A DNA stretch of 64,000 nucleotides, taken from NCBI RefSeq assembly GCF_037975245.1, contig NC_092563.1, positions 10,567,001 to 10,631,000 of the forward strand. Reading direction: 5' to 3'. A program made the translations under genes and the position numbers. This document shows positions 1 through 11,151 of this stretch, in pieces; position 1 is the stretch's first letter, and each line of letters opens with the position of its first letter. Below the pieces are notes generated by a model. The model saw only the letters and a program-made list of their open reading frames with translations, did not search any database and had not been told where the DNA came from. Source of the DNA: Apostichopus japonicus (lineage: Eukaryota; Echinodermata; Holothuroidea; Aspidochirotida; Stichopodidae).

Positions 1-2695
1 ATCTGACAGAAGGAGGACTAGTTGTTGCAGCCTTGAGCGAGGTCTAAGATCAGATGGCAAGATGGTAAAACAAACAATATGACTGGAGGTTTAAAAAGAA
101 TAATACTTTCGAAGAAGGTGAGTTTTTAGGTGTGCCTTAAAAACATTTAATGATGGAGCTGCCCTGATGTCACTGGGGAGTGCATTCTATAGATAAGGTG
201 CAAATTAGGCAAAGGATCGTGCGCCAAAGCTTTTGTGGGCAAATCTGCCAGGCTCTAGTCAAATCCATATATAACACCATTTATTCAAGCTAACCCCTTA
301 TCATATGCTGGTCTATTTAAATAACTACTGTGCATGGTAAAATACACACAAAACAACAACAAAATAAATGAATAAACATAAACATACTTTATCATAACCA
401 CCAGTTGATTCTGAAACTGCTTACAAGACATATATAATCTACATACAAAGAACTGAAGTAATTAATGCCTGTCCAAAGTGTGGTACTTATACAGTATTTA
501 TACTGCCGAAGGCTACGTTGGGTTGTCGGGAAAAAAGTCACCCCGTACATGAAACAGATATATGTGAGGGTGTTGATTCTGTTTAGAATAACTCATTTAA
601 GCAATTAAAAAGAAAAGACTCTTGAAAAAAAATAAGCAGCATCCCAAATGTAGCCTTCTACTCTTCGTTTGGCCGAATCTACAATTTGACCTGTCCGATA
701 TTTTCTTCACAGGAATTGTTGAAAAACAATTGCACTCATAAAAACTGGTCTTATATGTCTGGAAAATTTACTATTTCAAAGTTTTTGTTTGCTGTTTTCC
801 ATCTACAATACATAAATTAGAACATGTGGCATGCTTGGAACAATGTAGTAGAACGTTTGAAACTTTTGATACCTCACTGTAAACGCCATGTACTAGTAGG
901 ATGGTGACTTCGAAGTTCGGCCACTTAAGACTTAAAACACCCCAAAACTAAATCTTCTGGTATAAATCATTTGAAAATATACTTCATATGGTGGGAGAAT
1001 TTTGTTATAGTACGATACACGGCCAAACTTTCTTTCCTGCAAACTGTTTTCACGTTGATTTCCAAGAAGATTCTTCGTGATTGTGGAACTGGTATTTCTT
1101 GCTAGAGTATTGCGAAGTTCGGACACGCAACCCACAGTGTGGCGCTGGTAAAAATTGGTGGCGCTGTTGCTCTTTCAGTAATTATAACAGACTTCATAGA
1201 TCTTCGTCATTTTATTGACAAATATGTAAGTAATTTCTTGCACACGGGTCATTTTGGAGAGAAAATAACTGTAGCTTCGTACTTTTTGGTGAAATTTGGC
1301 TCTTCCTGTAGGTTTTCTTGGTGAAAATCGTGTATTTCTTAGGGTGCCCGAACTTCGCAGTATGGGGAACTTCGCAATACTGACTATACTATTCCCATTG
1401 TAGGTTAAATTTGCTATATTGTTGATAGCTGCTCTCTCAGTTACCGCTGCACAAGACAAGGCAATTTCTCAGAACTTGTCACAAGATGGACATTAAATTC
1501 CTTCTTTTTTTTTAAGTAGCAACTGACTTAATATTTCCTTCACATTGCTTCAGAGTCGATAAAAGCAATGAACCCAGACAGCCTAGCCTAGGCCTGTATT
1601 GGTTTGAATGTATTATTGACATCTACATAAAGCAATGTTGGCTGCCCTTGTCATGATTGAAACATATTTTCATTTGGTATTAATGGTCTTATGCAAAGGC
1701 CTATGTGAAAAGTGTTCAATATGCAAATTTTCGTACATATATAGCCTATGAATGAAACCTCGGCATATAATGAAACTTTTGTCTGGAGATAACGTTTCTT
1801 CCCAATTCACTGGGATTTCTAGTGAAAGACTTCAATACATCATTTTGCTGTCTAATTTGTATATGTTACCATTTATAACACCAGACAGCGAAGCTGAAAA
1901 GCTGCAGTACATCAGGTCAGGTGAAGTGGCATGTTAATGTCAGTTTTGGCCTTGCCTAAGCAAGGCTTGTAAGTATTATCTTAGGCCATAGTGTTACTTA
2001 GGCTAGGCATGATAGGCTAGGCCTAGCAAGATAACGGTAGCCTATGTGTAGCTGTGAATAAGATAAATCTAGCCTTAGCAGTGGGATTAAGCGAGGCTAA
2101 AACTGAAGATTATTGAGTTCTTACTCAGACATATCTATATTGACGCTTGAATATGACGTGGTAAATTTCGATTGCAAGTGGTTACTTTACTGCAGACCGT
2201 GGTTGCTTTTGTTGACACCACAACCAAAGATGAAGATAGATAGACAGACTCATCGATGCATTCGACACTGCATTTGAACTCACAATCATCGACCTTGTTT
2301 TTGTTTGTTTTTTGGTAATGTAACCACAGAGGTTCTAAGGACAAAAATCAGCTTAAATAATGTTTAATCTATTTTTTTTTTCTGATTCCAGAAGTCAAGC
2401 AAAATTAATTATTTTCTAAGGCGCATTTCATCGATACTGAGAACCTAAAAGCGTTTAATTTAACAACCCCCGCCCCCCCCCCCCCCAAAAAAAATCCCAT
2501 TTCAACTTAAAATCAAACAAAAACGCTTTGCAAAAACGAAATGAGTAATATAAGTTATTTCTATGGCGCTTTTCATCGATATCGAAAACTTCATTAAAAG
2601 CCCTTCACAACGCCCCCTCCCCACCCCCTAATTCCATGTCAACTTTAAAAATAAAAAACGTTTTGCAAATAGAAGAGAGTTCCAGAAAGAATGTA
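1..2695. other. Non-coding flank without a recognised gene
   Basis: I see no gene here. Open frames are all under 100 codons and none resembles a family I know. The stretch is AT-rich, with short dispersed TAGGCCTAG-type motifs around 1580-2060 and a G/C homopolymer tract near 2467-2486. A pair of inverted motifs (1107-1119 and 1368-1380) may mark a small foldback element and is listed separately. Confidence 0.5.
1107..1380. repeat. Possible small foldback element
   Basis: The 13-base string GTATTGCGAAGTT at 1107-1119 is repeated exactly in inverse orientation at 1368-1380. A second inverted match of 12 bases (TGCGAAGTTCGG) pairs 1111-1122 with 1348-1359. A further half copy, CGAAGTTCGG, lies near 911-920. 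The arms are short and no target-site duplication was found, so this may be a decayed MITE or chance. Confidence 0.25.
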
Positions 2696-2696
2696 T

Positions 2697-2925
2697 GTAT
2701 ATTAGATCCTCCTGCAAGCAGGAACTCGCGAAGAAGCCTAATTGGCTTATCAAAGCCGCAAGCTGACCGAAGTCAGTCTCTCACATTCATATTTAACGTC
2801 CATGATTATGAATTGTTAATTGTCAACAACTCTGTAACTGGACGACATACATTAATTTGGGAGTGACTCGAACCGGGGACCTTATGATTGAAAGGCACCG
2901 GTGTTAACCACTGAGCTAACCCTCC
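2697..2925 (-). mobile_element. tRNA-derived SINE, copy 1
   Basis: On the minus strand the first 66 bases (2925 down to 2860) form a tRNA-like head with an A-box-like TAGCTCAGTGG and a B box GGTTCGAGTC, the internal RNA polymerase III promoter of tRNA-derived SINEs. The acceptor arm pairs only partly, so this is not a functional tRNA gene. The body carries a block, plus-strand CTTATCAAAGCCGCAAGCTG and neighbours near 2706-2783, that is nearly identical in a second copy at 34.2 kb although the flanks differ. This conserved central block resembles the conserved domains that define SINE superfamilies; I did not identify which one. Confidence 0.72.
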
Positions 2926-2928
2926 ATG

Positions 2929-3092
2929 GCAACATAAGGTACATGTTGGCAGAATGGCAACATAATGGCAACATGGCAACAATGTAACAGAATGGCAACA
3001 TAAGGTACCAAAATAAGGTACCAACATGGCAACATGGTACCATAATGGCAACAATGGCAACAATGTAACAGAATGGCAACATAAGGTACCAA
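2929..3092. repeat. Degenerate ATGGCAACA minisatellite
   Basis: The stretch is built of ATGGCAACA, ATGTAACAG and AAGGTACC words. A block of about 40 bases (ATGGCAACAATGTAACAGAA followed by ATGGCAACATAAGGTACC) occurs near 2966-3008 and again near 3053-3091. It abuts the tRNA-like head of the SINE. The overlapping minus-strand frames of 66-115 codons are translations of the repeat, not genes. Confidence 0.75.
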
Positions 3093-3737
3093 AATCTTCA
3101 ATAAAAATAAAAGGCCTACTTGGGTACCCAACAGGATACTCTATGGATAACAAGGTGATACAAAATTATATATTTAAACTGTTAGGCAAAGTGTGAAATT
3201 GTAGGCCACTAAAGACAATTTTGCGCAGAAACATATTGGCTAATCCTGTCCTCACACGCTTTCAATGGCGGGGATCGTCCCAGTCCGTTCAGCACACCAA
3301 TGGCAAAGAATTTTTTTAAAAACATTAAAACTTAATGTGGTGGACGTAAACAGATAAGAGAGCTGGTCGAATTCAGAATGGTACTTAAAAAAAAAACATT
3401 TATGGAATCTTTCGATACATCCCAGTGTTTATCATTATAGGCGTATGAAACTCATTGTACTAGCAGTTGTGGAAATTAAGTACAATCTTTATTTCACTCA
3501 TGTAGGAAGCTGGTCCCTGATTAATGTGACAATGGTTTTCTGGTAAAATATATCCTGGTATTGATCAGTCTGAAGTCTGATCAACCTTATACGTTTTGGT
3601 TTCCGGAACTTAGGAAAAACTATGGAGTCACTCTTTACAACCAAGAAGGGACATGCACATTGCCGACTTACACACGTTGCAAAACGGTACAAATCTGAAA
3701 ATTTACCTTTTTGCACAATAAACGTTTGCACGCAAAT
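3093..3737. other. Intergenic sequence, no gene recognised
   Basis: An 89-codon minus-strand open frame covers 3498-3767, but its start lies inside the neighbouring transposon and the residues match nothing I know. No splice-site pair or repeat supports it. I treat the stretch as non-coding. Confidence 0.4.
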
Positions 3738-3745
3738 AATGTGAC

Positions 3746-4395
3746 CAGGGGCGGTGATTTGTTTCAAATATTGGGGGGGGGGGGCATTTGCTTGGATGCA
3801 GGCGAATTACTATCTAAGCGGAGCGCTACCATTGGTTGAAATTGGCGCGCAGCGTACAAGAAAATTTCTGGTTTTGATAGCCCCCCCAGATCAACGGAAG
3901 TGGCACTTCTCCGGCTTGAAAATGACCAACCAGATGTACAATTTTGCCTGAGAACCAAGTTTTCCCAATAGTTTTTTTTTCATTCATAACCTTTTCAAGA
4001 TTGTCACCAGTCACACATCATGTTCGACCTCATCGCATCTCCTGTGGATCATTACCTTTGTTGGTAATTCTACGTAACGCCCCACAATACCCGTCAGCCC
4101 CACTTTTCATTATTATGATAATAATCATGAGTGAAAACATGCTATACGGTCACAGGTCACAGAAACGACCACGGAGAGTCATTTACCTCATGCAGCATGT
4201 GTTGGATGAAGTTTTAGCCACCGCCAAATATGATTTGGATAAATAATCTCAAGCATCATTTTCTATTTAGCCACATACAAAAATTATGCCACCAAATATT
4301 GGGGGGGGGATATTAGATACTACCGTATATCCCCACCTAAAATATTGGGAGGACATGTCCCCCACCTGTCTCCCCCCCCCCCATGATCGCCGCCC

Positions 4396-4474
<79 letters not shown>

Positions 4475-4963
4475 ATGGTTGCTACAGCCCTATTTTCCTT
4501 TTTTATCGGCAAGCCAAATTTCATTACGGATGCGGTCCATCTAGCTATTCATTTCGATAAAAAAAAGTAAAAACTACTTTCGGTCATATATAGTAACAAA
4601 TTGTGACACGGTTAGAAAGGCGCCTTGCGAGAAATTTGCGAAGGGAGGGGCAAAGCTTGTAGGCAAACTATCTAAGCGTAGCGCCACCATAAGTTGACGC
4701 GAAGCGCAAAAGAAAATTTTTGCCGAAAATGCCTCCCAGATCGCTGGAAATGGCACTGCCCAGGCCTTGTAAGTTGCATCTAAGCATTTTCTATTTTGAA
4801 ATTACTATCTTACTATAGCGATATCATAAAAAATACAAAAAAATATGATAAAAAAAACTATGCCACCAAATATTTGGGGATATTAGATACTATATCCCCC
4901 ACCTAAAATATTGGGGGGACATGTCCCCCCGTCCCCCCCCCCCCCCCATGATCGCCGCCCATG
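3746..4963. mobile_element. Non-autonomous hAT-like element, copy A
   Basis: The element starts CAGGGGCGGTGATT and ends, read inversely, CATGGGCGGCGAT, giving imperfect terminal inverted repeats. It is flanked by a perfect 8-bp direct repeat AATGTGAC at 3738-3745 and 4964-4971. Eight-base target duplications with CA...TG termini are the hallmark of hAT transposons. At about 1218 bp it has no transposase frame, so it is non-autonomous. A second copy of the right terminus sits internally at about 4270-4398, followed by an expanded TA microsatellite, which suggests nested insertion or internal duplication. Copy B at 8613-9832 is a relative in the opposite orientation. Confidence 0.82.
4399..4473. 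repeat. TA dinucleotide microsatellite
   Basis: About 37 TA units with one interruption (TTTA) near 4465. It lies inside hAT-like copy A directly after the internal duplicate of the element's right end. The sister element has only a short TATATATATATA at 9087-9098, so the run expanded in copy A. Confidence 0.95.
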
Positions 4964-4971
4964 AATGTGAC

Positions 4972-5366
4972 AGTAGGAAGGAAGCACAAGCGACTTGCCG
5001 TCTTTGTTGACGAAAAAGAAATTTAAGAATGTCTAAAGATTGCTTGATCAATGATAAGAACCAGACAGCAAAACTGCAGTGTGGATTCGATGATGCTACA
5101 TGAATAATGTTTTATGAATGTGACACACTACGCTGTAGCACAGCCAGTATGAACAACATACTTCAATCTAAGTAGTAGCCTACAATAAAAAGCATTGAGA
5201 TATGACAAACTATATTCACATTGGCAGCTGATGACCGAGGTGGAAACTTTTCTTGTAATCAGCTTACAGATTAATCTCTACCAAAGACAACAGGCTTCTT
5301 CTACTCAATGGTGTACACTGTACACCTACAAGCTGTAAATAACTAGGCGACCGTCGCAAACGGCGC
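4972..5366. other. Intergenic sequence, nothing recognised
   Basis: Unique AT-rich DNA to the right of hAT-like copy A. I see no open frame, RNA gene or repeat that I can support. Confidence 0.4.
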
Positions 5367-5624
5367 ATGGTCATTTCCCCAACGTTAGGCCTACTACATC
5401 CAAAACCTCAAGTTTTATTTGGCACTGAATCTCGAAAATTTCGAAATACGACGGAAAACTTTAAAAACGGAAGCAGAGGTATAATACCGGAGATTCACAA
5501 TAATATCGTCCGTCAAAAAAGCAACGTTGTATGTACCAACAGCTGCACAACGGAAGTTCATTACACACCTTTGTACACGGTCATGCAGAGACGTACATGG
5601 CAACTCCAGAAGTTATCGACACAC
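5367..5624 (+). CDS. Possible orphan first exon (unrecognised)
   Basis: An 86-codon open stretch starts with ATG at 5367 in a locally CpG-rich context and runs into CACAC|GTAAGT, a strong 5' splice site, at 5624/5625. The open frame continues to 5729 if unspliced. The peptide is basic, rich in N, S and T, and lacks D and E in its first 20 residues, which would allow a targeting sequence, but I recognise no family. I could not find a plausible second exon on the plus strand before 11 kb. It could equally be a chance frame. Confidence 0.15.
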
Positions 5625-5754
5625 GTAAGTCAATGGAGATTTGTTCGGGACTCCCGATTCTTATCTACAGATGCCCTTAAGCTAATTTCCAATTGCCAAC
5701 AGCCTCTCCCCTATTCTTATGAAGCGTAACGCACATGTTATCTAATAGGCTGGT

Positions 5755-6095
5755 CGGTGGGAGATACGATAGATTATAAAACAAGGTTTCCAAAATTTAA
5801 CCTGGTCACTCCAAATGACCTTTGACCTCCACAAAAACAATAGGTTTATTGAACTTAACGTGTCACACCTACATAATAAATTTGAGATTAGTCCAGCTTC
5901 CCTTCTTTGAGATATCGTGTTTACAAGGTTTTCACAATTTGACCCCTGATGACCCCAAATGACTTTTGACCTCCCCAAAACATAGGCTTCCTTCATTTAA
6001 TGTGGTTACGCCACATATGAGATTGGTCCAAGCTTCCCTTCTTGAGATATCGTGTTTACAAGCAAGGCGTCACACACATACACATCCGGCTGCAT
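5755..6095. repeat. TGACCTTTGACCTC repeat family, two units
   Basis: Two diverged units of roughly 130-150 bp each read: drug-like TTTGACCTC block, a segment about a lost TCACACCTACATA-type word, then CTTGAGATATCGTGTTTACA. The tract ends with a CACACACATACACA-like tail and CATCGAAACCAAAA. Related tracts recur at 15.1-15.9, 25.6-26.1, 45.1-45.4, 46.0-46.6, 48.3-48.5, 55.0-55.2, 55.7-55.9 and 61.0-61.3 kb. The perfect string TGACCTTTGACCTC is at 5816-5829; read inversely it is GAGGTCAAAGGTCA, a DR1 nuclear-receptor motif. Confidence 0.75.
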
Positions 6096-8335
6096 GACTA
6101 CAAATGTTAAGATTATCATCGAAACCAAAATGTTCAGAAGATTCGTAAACGAGTTCACCTCAAATATATTTGAGGGGGCCCATGGAAAGCCGTTTGAATT
6201 TTCATTCATATATCAGTAATTACTTAATGATATCATTAAACCAATTGGAGATATCATAAAATCGAATTGATATCATCATTTAAATATCTATGGTTTCCTA
6301 TCATGTACATCATGTGTTGATATCATTACATAGAACTAATTCATCTAAAGAATTCAAATTAAAGATATCACTAAAATACATTGTATTTAATGTTATCAAT
6401 ACATGAACTTTGATCTCGTGAAATAAGTTTGTGATAACTGTACATTATTTCATGATATATCAAGAATATGAAAATGTTGATATCAATATTTTACAAAGAT
6501 ATCTGGTAATTGTGTGTCTGTGCATCTTTACTTGTGATTTTACTTCCTCATTGAAATATTTAGTAAGATTAATAAGTCAGACAGGTTTAATTCTAACCAT
6601 GTTTTTGTTACTTGTAAATTAAATTGTGCCCAAATTCCAGGTTTATCAACCTCCGTTGGGAGCCGTATTGCGCCATGCTGGCCCCAGTTTACTTTATCCG
6701 CATTCCGCCCCCTCCCCCAATGTTGCCACGCGTCCACTGACTCAGAAAATTCTTCCATAACGAGTTTCGACGAGTTACCTCCGAATTTTTACATTTTCTC
6801 GGCAACGAGACCTGTTATATCGATCATTCAACTCTGTATTTCAAATTCTCGGTGTTTTGGCTTTTCACATGGAAATTTAAACTTGTTCCTCGAAATTTCG
6901 ACTTTTTAGCCACAGATTTCTGCGTTTCTTTTCCAGTTTGTCTCGAACATTTTCGATATAAAAATTGTAAAGTTACGACCTGTAAAATTGTCCATCCCGA
7001 AAATCCCCTGTGATTTGTATAACATTATAAGGTGGGTGAATGCGAAAATCCCCACTTGTGAGTTCTAAAAAAAGGGTCTTGGCTGTGATCATATTCAGTG
7101 ATGATAAATGGATAAGTGTTTCCATTACATGGCTTCCTGATTATCGGTCAATCCAGCAGACTTCCATTCCTCTCTTCGGCAGACCAGTTATCGAAACCTG
7201 AAGTTTGCTAAACCCGTCATGCAAACGTTCATGTATGACAACTACACTTGTCAGTGCATATTGGCCCTCACAAGATTAGAAACTCATATTTTTGCAGAAG
7301 AGGGAAAGCTCTTAGAGACTTGAGGACTGTAGGGGGCGAAAGAAGCAATTTAACTTGGAAAAACTAACAATTTCCAATGCATATGTTGTATACTCCATCG
7401 GGGGTATGTCAAAGTTATGAAATAGTCGGTGTAGTCATCATTTCGTGGGTGTTGGTCTGTCCAAACATATTTTTTTTAAAGAATGTCCAGCTTGACACTA
7501 TCAGGGACCAAACCAGATTAAAAGGCATTTCTTACTAATTAAATCAACACTGGAGGACTGCCACTGCTAGTCTCATGCACGCTAAACCAAAACAGTTACA
7601 GCTCCATTTCAGGAAACATGTTACTGAGCTTTCCTGATGCTGAAAACCAGTACATTTAAAAAACACAAGCAGACTTCAGTCGTGAAGGAAAGGGCAAGAT
7701 GACAGTATCCAGAGCTGCAAGAAGACATGTAAATATGTTTTAAGTGGCAAATGAAGCTATCAAACGGTGATTGACAAAAACCTGTGGGACTTTGAGGTCT
7801 TCGCCAGAAGGTTTGTAGTTTTATTGGTGCTACGGTGACTTCTTTGAAATTTCATCTATGTTGTCTTGATATACATATAATTTTGACTTTTTGTATGATG
7901 AACTCAATTATTTAGATACAAAAGGTTGAAATAATGGGAGACAAGTCAAGGTTTGACAATTTGTATTCACATTTTAGCTCCAAATCTCAACAACTTGATC
8001 ACATTTTTCCTTCAAACATGCAAAATGTTTTATCTGAAATATTGATTACATTTTTCAAATTGCGACTTGAATGTCAAAATTTCAGCTTTTCTCCTTAGAT
8101 GTTCCATTGTTTACATTAAAATTTGACATCTTCAATGTTACTACTTTATCTAAATTTGTTATAATTACATGAAATTTTTACCTTCTATACCAGAATTTTG
8201 ACCTTTTCTTATGACAAATTGTTCACGTAAGCGGTTTTGCATTTCAACTCTTGCCAATAGCAACAATTCATTGGTTAATCAATTATATGACAGTTTGCCA
8301 AACTCTCACTAATCCAAATGACCTTAATGAGCTTA
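6096..8335. other. Intergenic AT-rich sequence
   Basis: No gene is recognised. From about 6200 to 6510 the word GATATC(A) recurs at irregular spacing, a simple-sequence-like texture. The rest up to 8335 is unique-looking AT-rich DNA without a frame, RNA or element that I can support. Confidence 0.45.
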
Positions 8336-8612
8336 ATGATGATCTAGCAGTGAGTGTCAGGGTGTTCATCCCTAGTTGAAAAAGTCATCCTCCCTCCCCT
8401 ACACTATGCACCCAGCTGAATGATGGTCTAGCAGTGAGTGTCAGGGTGTACATCCCTAGTTGAAAAGTCATCCTCCCTTCCCTACACTATGCACCCAGCT
8501 GAATGATGATCTAGCAGTGAGTGTCAGGGTGTACATCCCTAGTTGAAAAGTCATCCTCCCTTCCCTACACTATGCACCTAGCTGAATGATGATCTAGCAG
8601 TGAGTGTCAGAG
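8336..8612. repeat. 83-bp minisatellite, left block
   Basis: Tandem units of 83-84 bp, marked by CTAGCAGTGAGTGTCAGG starting at about 8344, 8428, 8511 and 8594. The array is broken by hAT-like copy B and resumes at 9833. Units differ by a few bases only, so amplification is recent compared with neighbouring DNA. Confidence 0.9.
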
Positions 8613-9832
8613 CATGGGCGGCGATCATGGGGGGGGGGGACGAGGGGACATGTCCCCCCAATATTTTAGGTGGGGGGATATAGTATCTAATATCCCTCCC
8701 AATATTTGGTGGCATAGTTTTTTTTAAGCATATGTTTTGTATTTTTTTATGATATCACTAGTAATTTCAAAATAGAAAATGCTTAGATGCAACTTACAAG
8801 GCCTGGGAAGTGCCATTTCCAGCGATCTGGGAGGCATTTTCGGCAAAATTTTGTTTTGCGCTTCGCGCCAACTTATGGTGGTGCTACAATTAGAAAGTCT
8901 GGGTACAAGCTTTGCCCCTCCCTTGGCAAATTCCTCCCAAGGCGCCTGTCTAACCGTGTCACTATTTGTTACTATATATGACCGAAAGTAGTTTTTACTT
9001 TTTTTTTCTCGAAATGAATAGCTAGACGGACTGCATCTGTAATGAAATTTGGTTTGCATCTTGTGTATGAGTGTATGTACAATCATATATATATATGATC
9101 CACATCAAAATGGGTTCACTGGGTTTCCATTTGGCCTGTTTCCTACAAGATTTCTTAACGCAGGCGCGTAGCCAAGGAAGGGGGGTGAAGGGTGGAGACC
9201 GCCCTCCCCCTCGAGCATATTTTTGTGGTATTTTCTATGATATCGAAGTTTTAAAGTAGCCGTTATAAGAAGTTTTAATATTTGTACACCAATAATTTAA
9301 CTGTGTCTGAATTTTTCTAAAATTCCTTGACCAACATTCTTCATCATACTTCCCTCTACTCGTGCAATTTCGACAGGTCTAGAAGGGGCTGACGTTTTTT
9401 TTTAAATATTTTTTATATTGTCCATAGATGAAATTTTGTACAACATTATGTGTATGTTTTGAAGTGAATTTATTATTACAATTCTGAACAAATAATGGGC
9501 TTAAAACCTTGAAAAGTGGGGCTGACGGGTATTGTGGGGCATTACGTAGAATTACCTACAAAAGCAATATGTGACTTGTGACAATCTTGAAAAAAGGTTA
9601 TGAATGAAAAAAAAAACTATTAGGAAAAACTTGGTTCTCAGGCAAAAGTGTACATCTGGTTGGTCGTTTTCAAGCCCGAGAAGTGCCATTTCCGGTGATC
9701 TGGGGGGCTATCAAAACCAGAAATTTTCTTGTACGCTGCGCGCCAACCAATGGTGGCGTTCCGCTTAGATAGTAATTCGCCTGCATCCAAGCAAATGTCC
9801 CCCCCAATATTTGAAACAGATTGCCACCCGTG
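8613..9832. mobile_element. Non-autonomous hAT-like element, copy B
   Basis: A 1.2 kb element in inverse orientation to copy A. Its left end CATGGGCGGCGATC and inverted right end CACGGGTGGCAATC match at 11 of 14 bases. It lies inside the 83-bp minisatellite, whose unit acts as the empty site. The flanks are TGTCAGAG (8605-8612) on the left and TGTCAGGG (9831-9838) on the right. A 7-of-8 target duplication would end the element at 9830, whereas the terminal repeat suggests 9832. No transposase frame is present. Inside, near 9161-9190, is a string GGCGCGTAGCCAAGG followed by a G run, like ends of other elements at 35.1-35.2 kb, so nesting is likely. Confidence 0.78.
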
Positions 9833-9958
9833 TCAGGGTGTTCATCCCTAGTTGAAAAGTCATCCTCCCTTCCCTACACTATGCACCCAGCTGAATGATG
9901 ATCTAGCAGTGAGTGTCAGGGTGTTCATCCCTAGTTGAATAAGTCATCCTCACCTCCC
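9833..9958. repeat. 83-bp minisatellite, right block
   Basis: About one and a half further units of the array interrupted by hAT-like copy B, with CTAGCAGTGAGTGTCAGG again at about 9902. Together with the left block it shows the array existed before the element inserted. Confidence 0.88.
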
Positions 9959-10797
9959 TACCCCTATGTAATTTTATCTGCATTACAGTTCATGAGATAT
10001 AAACATATGTATTTAACAGTTTCTCTCAATATCTGATTTTATTTTACTATTTGACAGTGATCATGTTCCTTGAATCTTATCTCAATGAAGGTGTTACCTT
10101 TACAGTACCTACTATGCATACACCAATAGCCATAGGTTTGGTAGTATTTTACAGTTTGCAAATAGTTGGAAGACAAAATTTTGTATAAACATTATCTTAA
10201 CAGTGTGTGGTGAACATTTCCAGCTCAAAATTTTACTTTGGTGAAGTAAAATTTAATTACATTTTTTCATCTGCCAAATCTTGTAAGTAATCATTTATGT
10301 ACTTATACTTCTAATAATAACAGTAATAGTACAGCATTAATAATGTGCCAAGGTACAGGATAAAAAGAAATCAAAGAACTTAATTAAAAGCAACTGCAGG
10401 TGGGACCTCAGACCAATATTGAACAATGTAAGACAAAGTACATCTTCAAAGGTTAAGTGGATGTTGGCTTCAAAGCTTTGGAGCCACAACAGCAAGATAG
10501 CAATCACCATAACTGGAAGAGGATTAATGAATACTTGAAGCAGTTGATTGGGAGACCTTAATGTGTGAGTTAGAACATACAGATGCATCAGATCTGTAGT
10601 CTGGTGCCATGTTAACAAGTGCCTTCCAACAGAATGTTTTGCAACATTTTCATTCACAAACCAGTAACAGTGATATCTGGCATTATCTGGTCAAATTTGT
10701 CATAACTAAAAATATGTGCTCAAGCATGTCGAACATGTCAGAGTAACACCCATTTAGTTGTCTGTGAGAGCACTTATGCAGAAAGCCAATCATCTTG
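9959..10797. other. Intergenic region downstream of HEATR3
   Basis: No gene recognised. A 106-codon minus-strand open frame at 10337-10657 lies beyond the likely HEATR3 poly(A) site. It is hydrophobic and has no recognisable family; I consider it chance. Confidence 0.4.
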
Positions 10798-10803
10798 TTT
10801 ATT
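10798..10803 (-). terminator. Candidate HEATR3 poly(A) signal
   Basis: Minus-strand AATAAA about 350 bases after the HEATR3 stop codon, and the first canonical hexamer I find downstream of it. Cleavage would fall roughly 10-30 bases further down. Transcript data are needed, since the hexamer alone is weak evidence. Confidence 0.4.
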
Positions 10804-11151
10804 TTATAACCCACATCATGTACACTGTTTATAAATCAATTTCTCAGAATATATTGTAAAACCACATTTCACTAGCTTTGTTTCCTACATTTTAGTGTGG
10901 TTCAAAAAGTAGCACGTTTGAACTGAAGGTATAGTCGCTTGATATGAGTCCTGCTAGTATCATAAGCAATAAGAATTGGAATTTGCATGGCAATCTATTA
11001 ATATATGTATATGTGTCATAAAGTCATACCATAACTGTCGTACAACAACAATAATGGAAGTGATAAATACAAAATAAGCACATTTCTGGCAAATGTCATA
11101 CTCAAGATTCTAAATATCCTCCACCAATCAAATAAAAAGAAACATCAGGAA

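Noticed and set aside
2860-2925. A tRNA gene
   Set aside because: The A and B boxes are good, but the acceptor stem pairs only partly and the sequence continues into a SINE body that recurs at 34.2 kb.
2806-3153. A 115-codon minus-strand frame rich in C, H and L
   Set aside because: It spans the tRNA-like SINE head and the ATGGCAACA repeat; composition is explained by the repeat.
3498-3767. An 89-codon minus-strand frame with some coding-like composition
   Set aside because: Its start lies in the hAT-like element and there is no acceptor or donor at sensible positions; not recognised.
4267-4570. Open frames with long YI repeats on both strands
   Set aside because: They read the TA microsatellite and the flanking transposon ends.
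10337-10657. A 106-codon hydrophobic minus-strand frame downstream of HEATR3
   Set aside because: It lies past the HEATR3 stop and likely poly(A) site and shows no family features or homology that I recognise.
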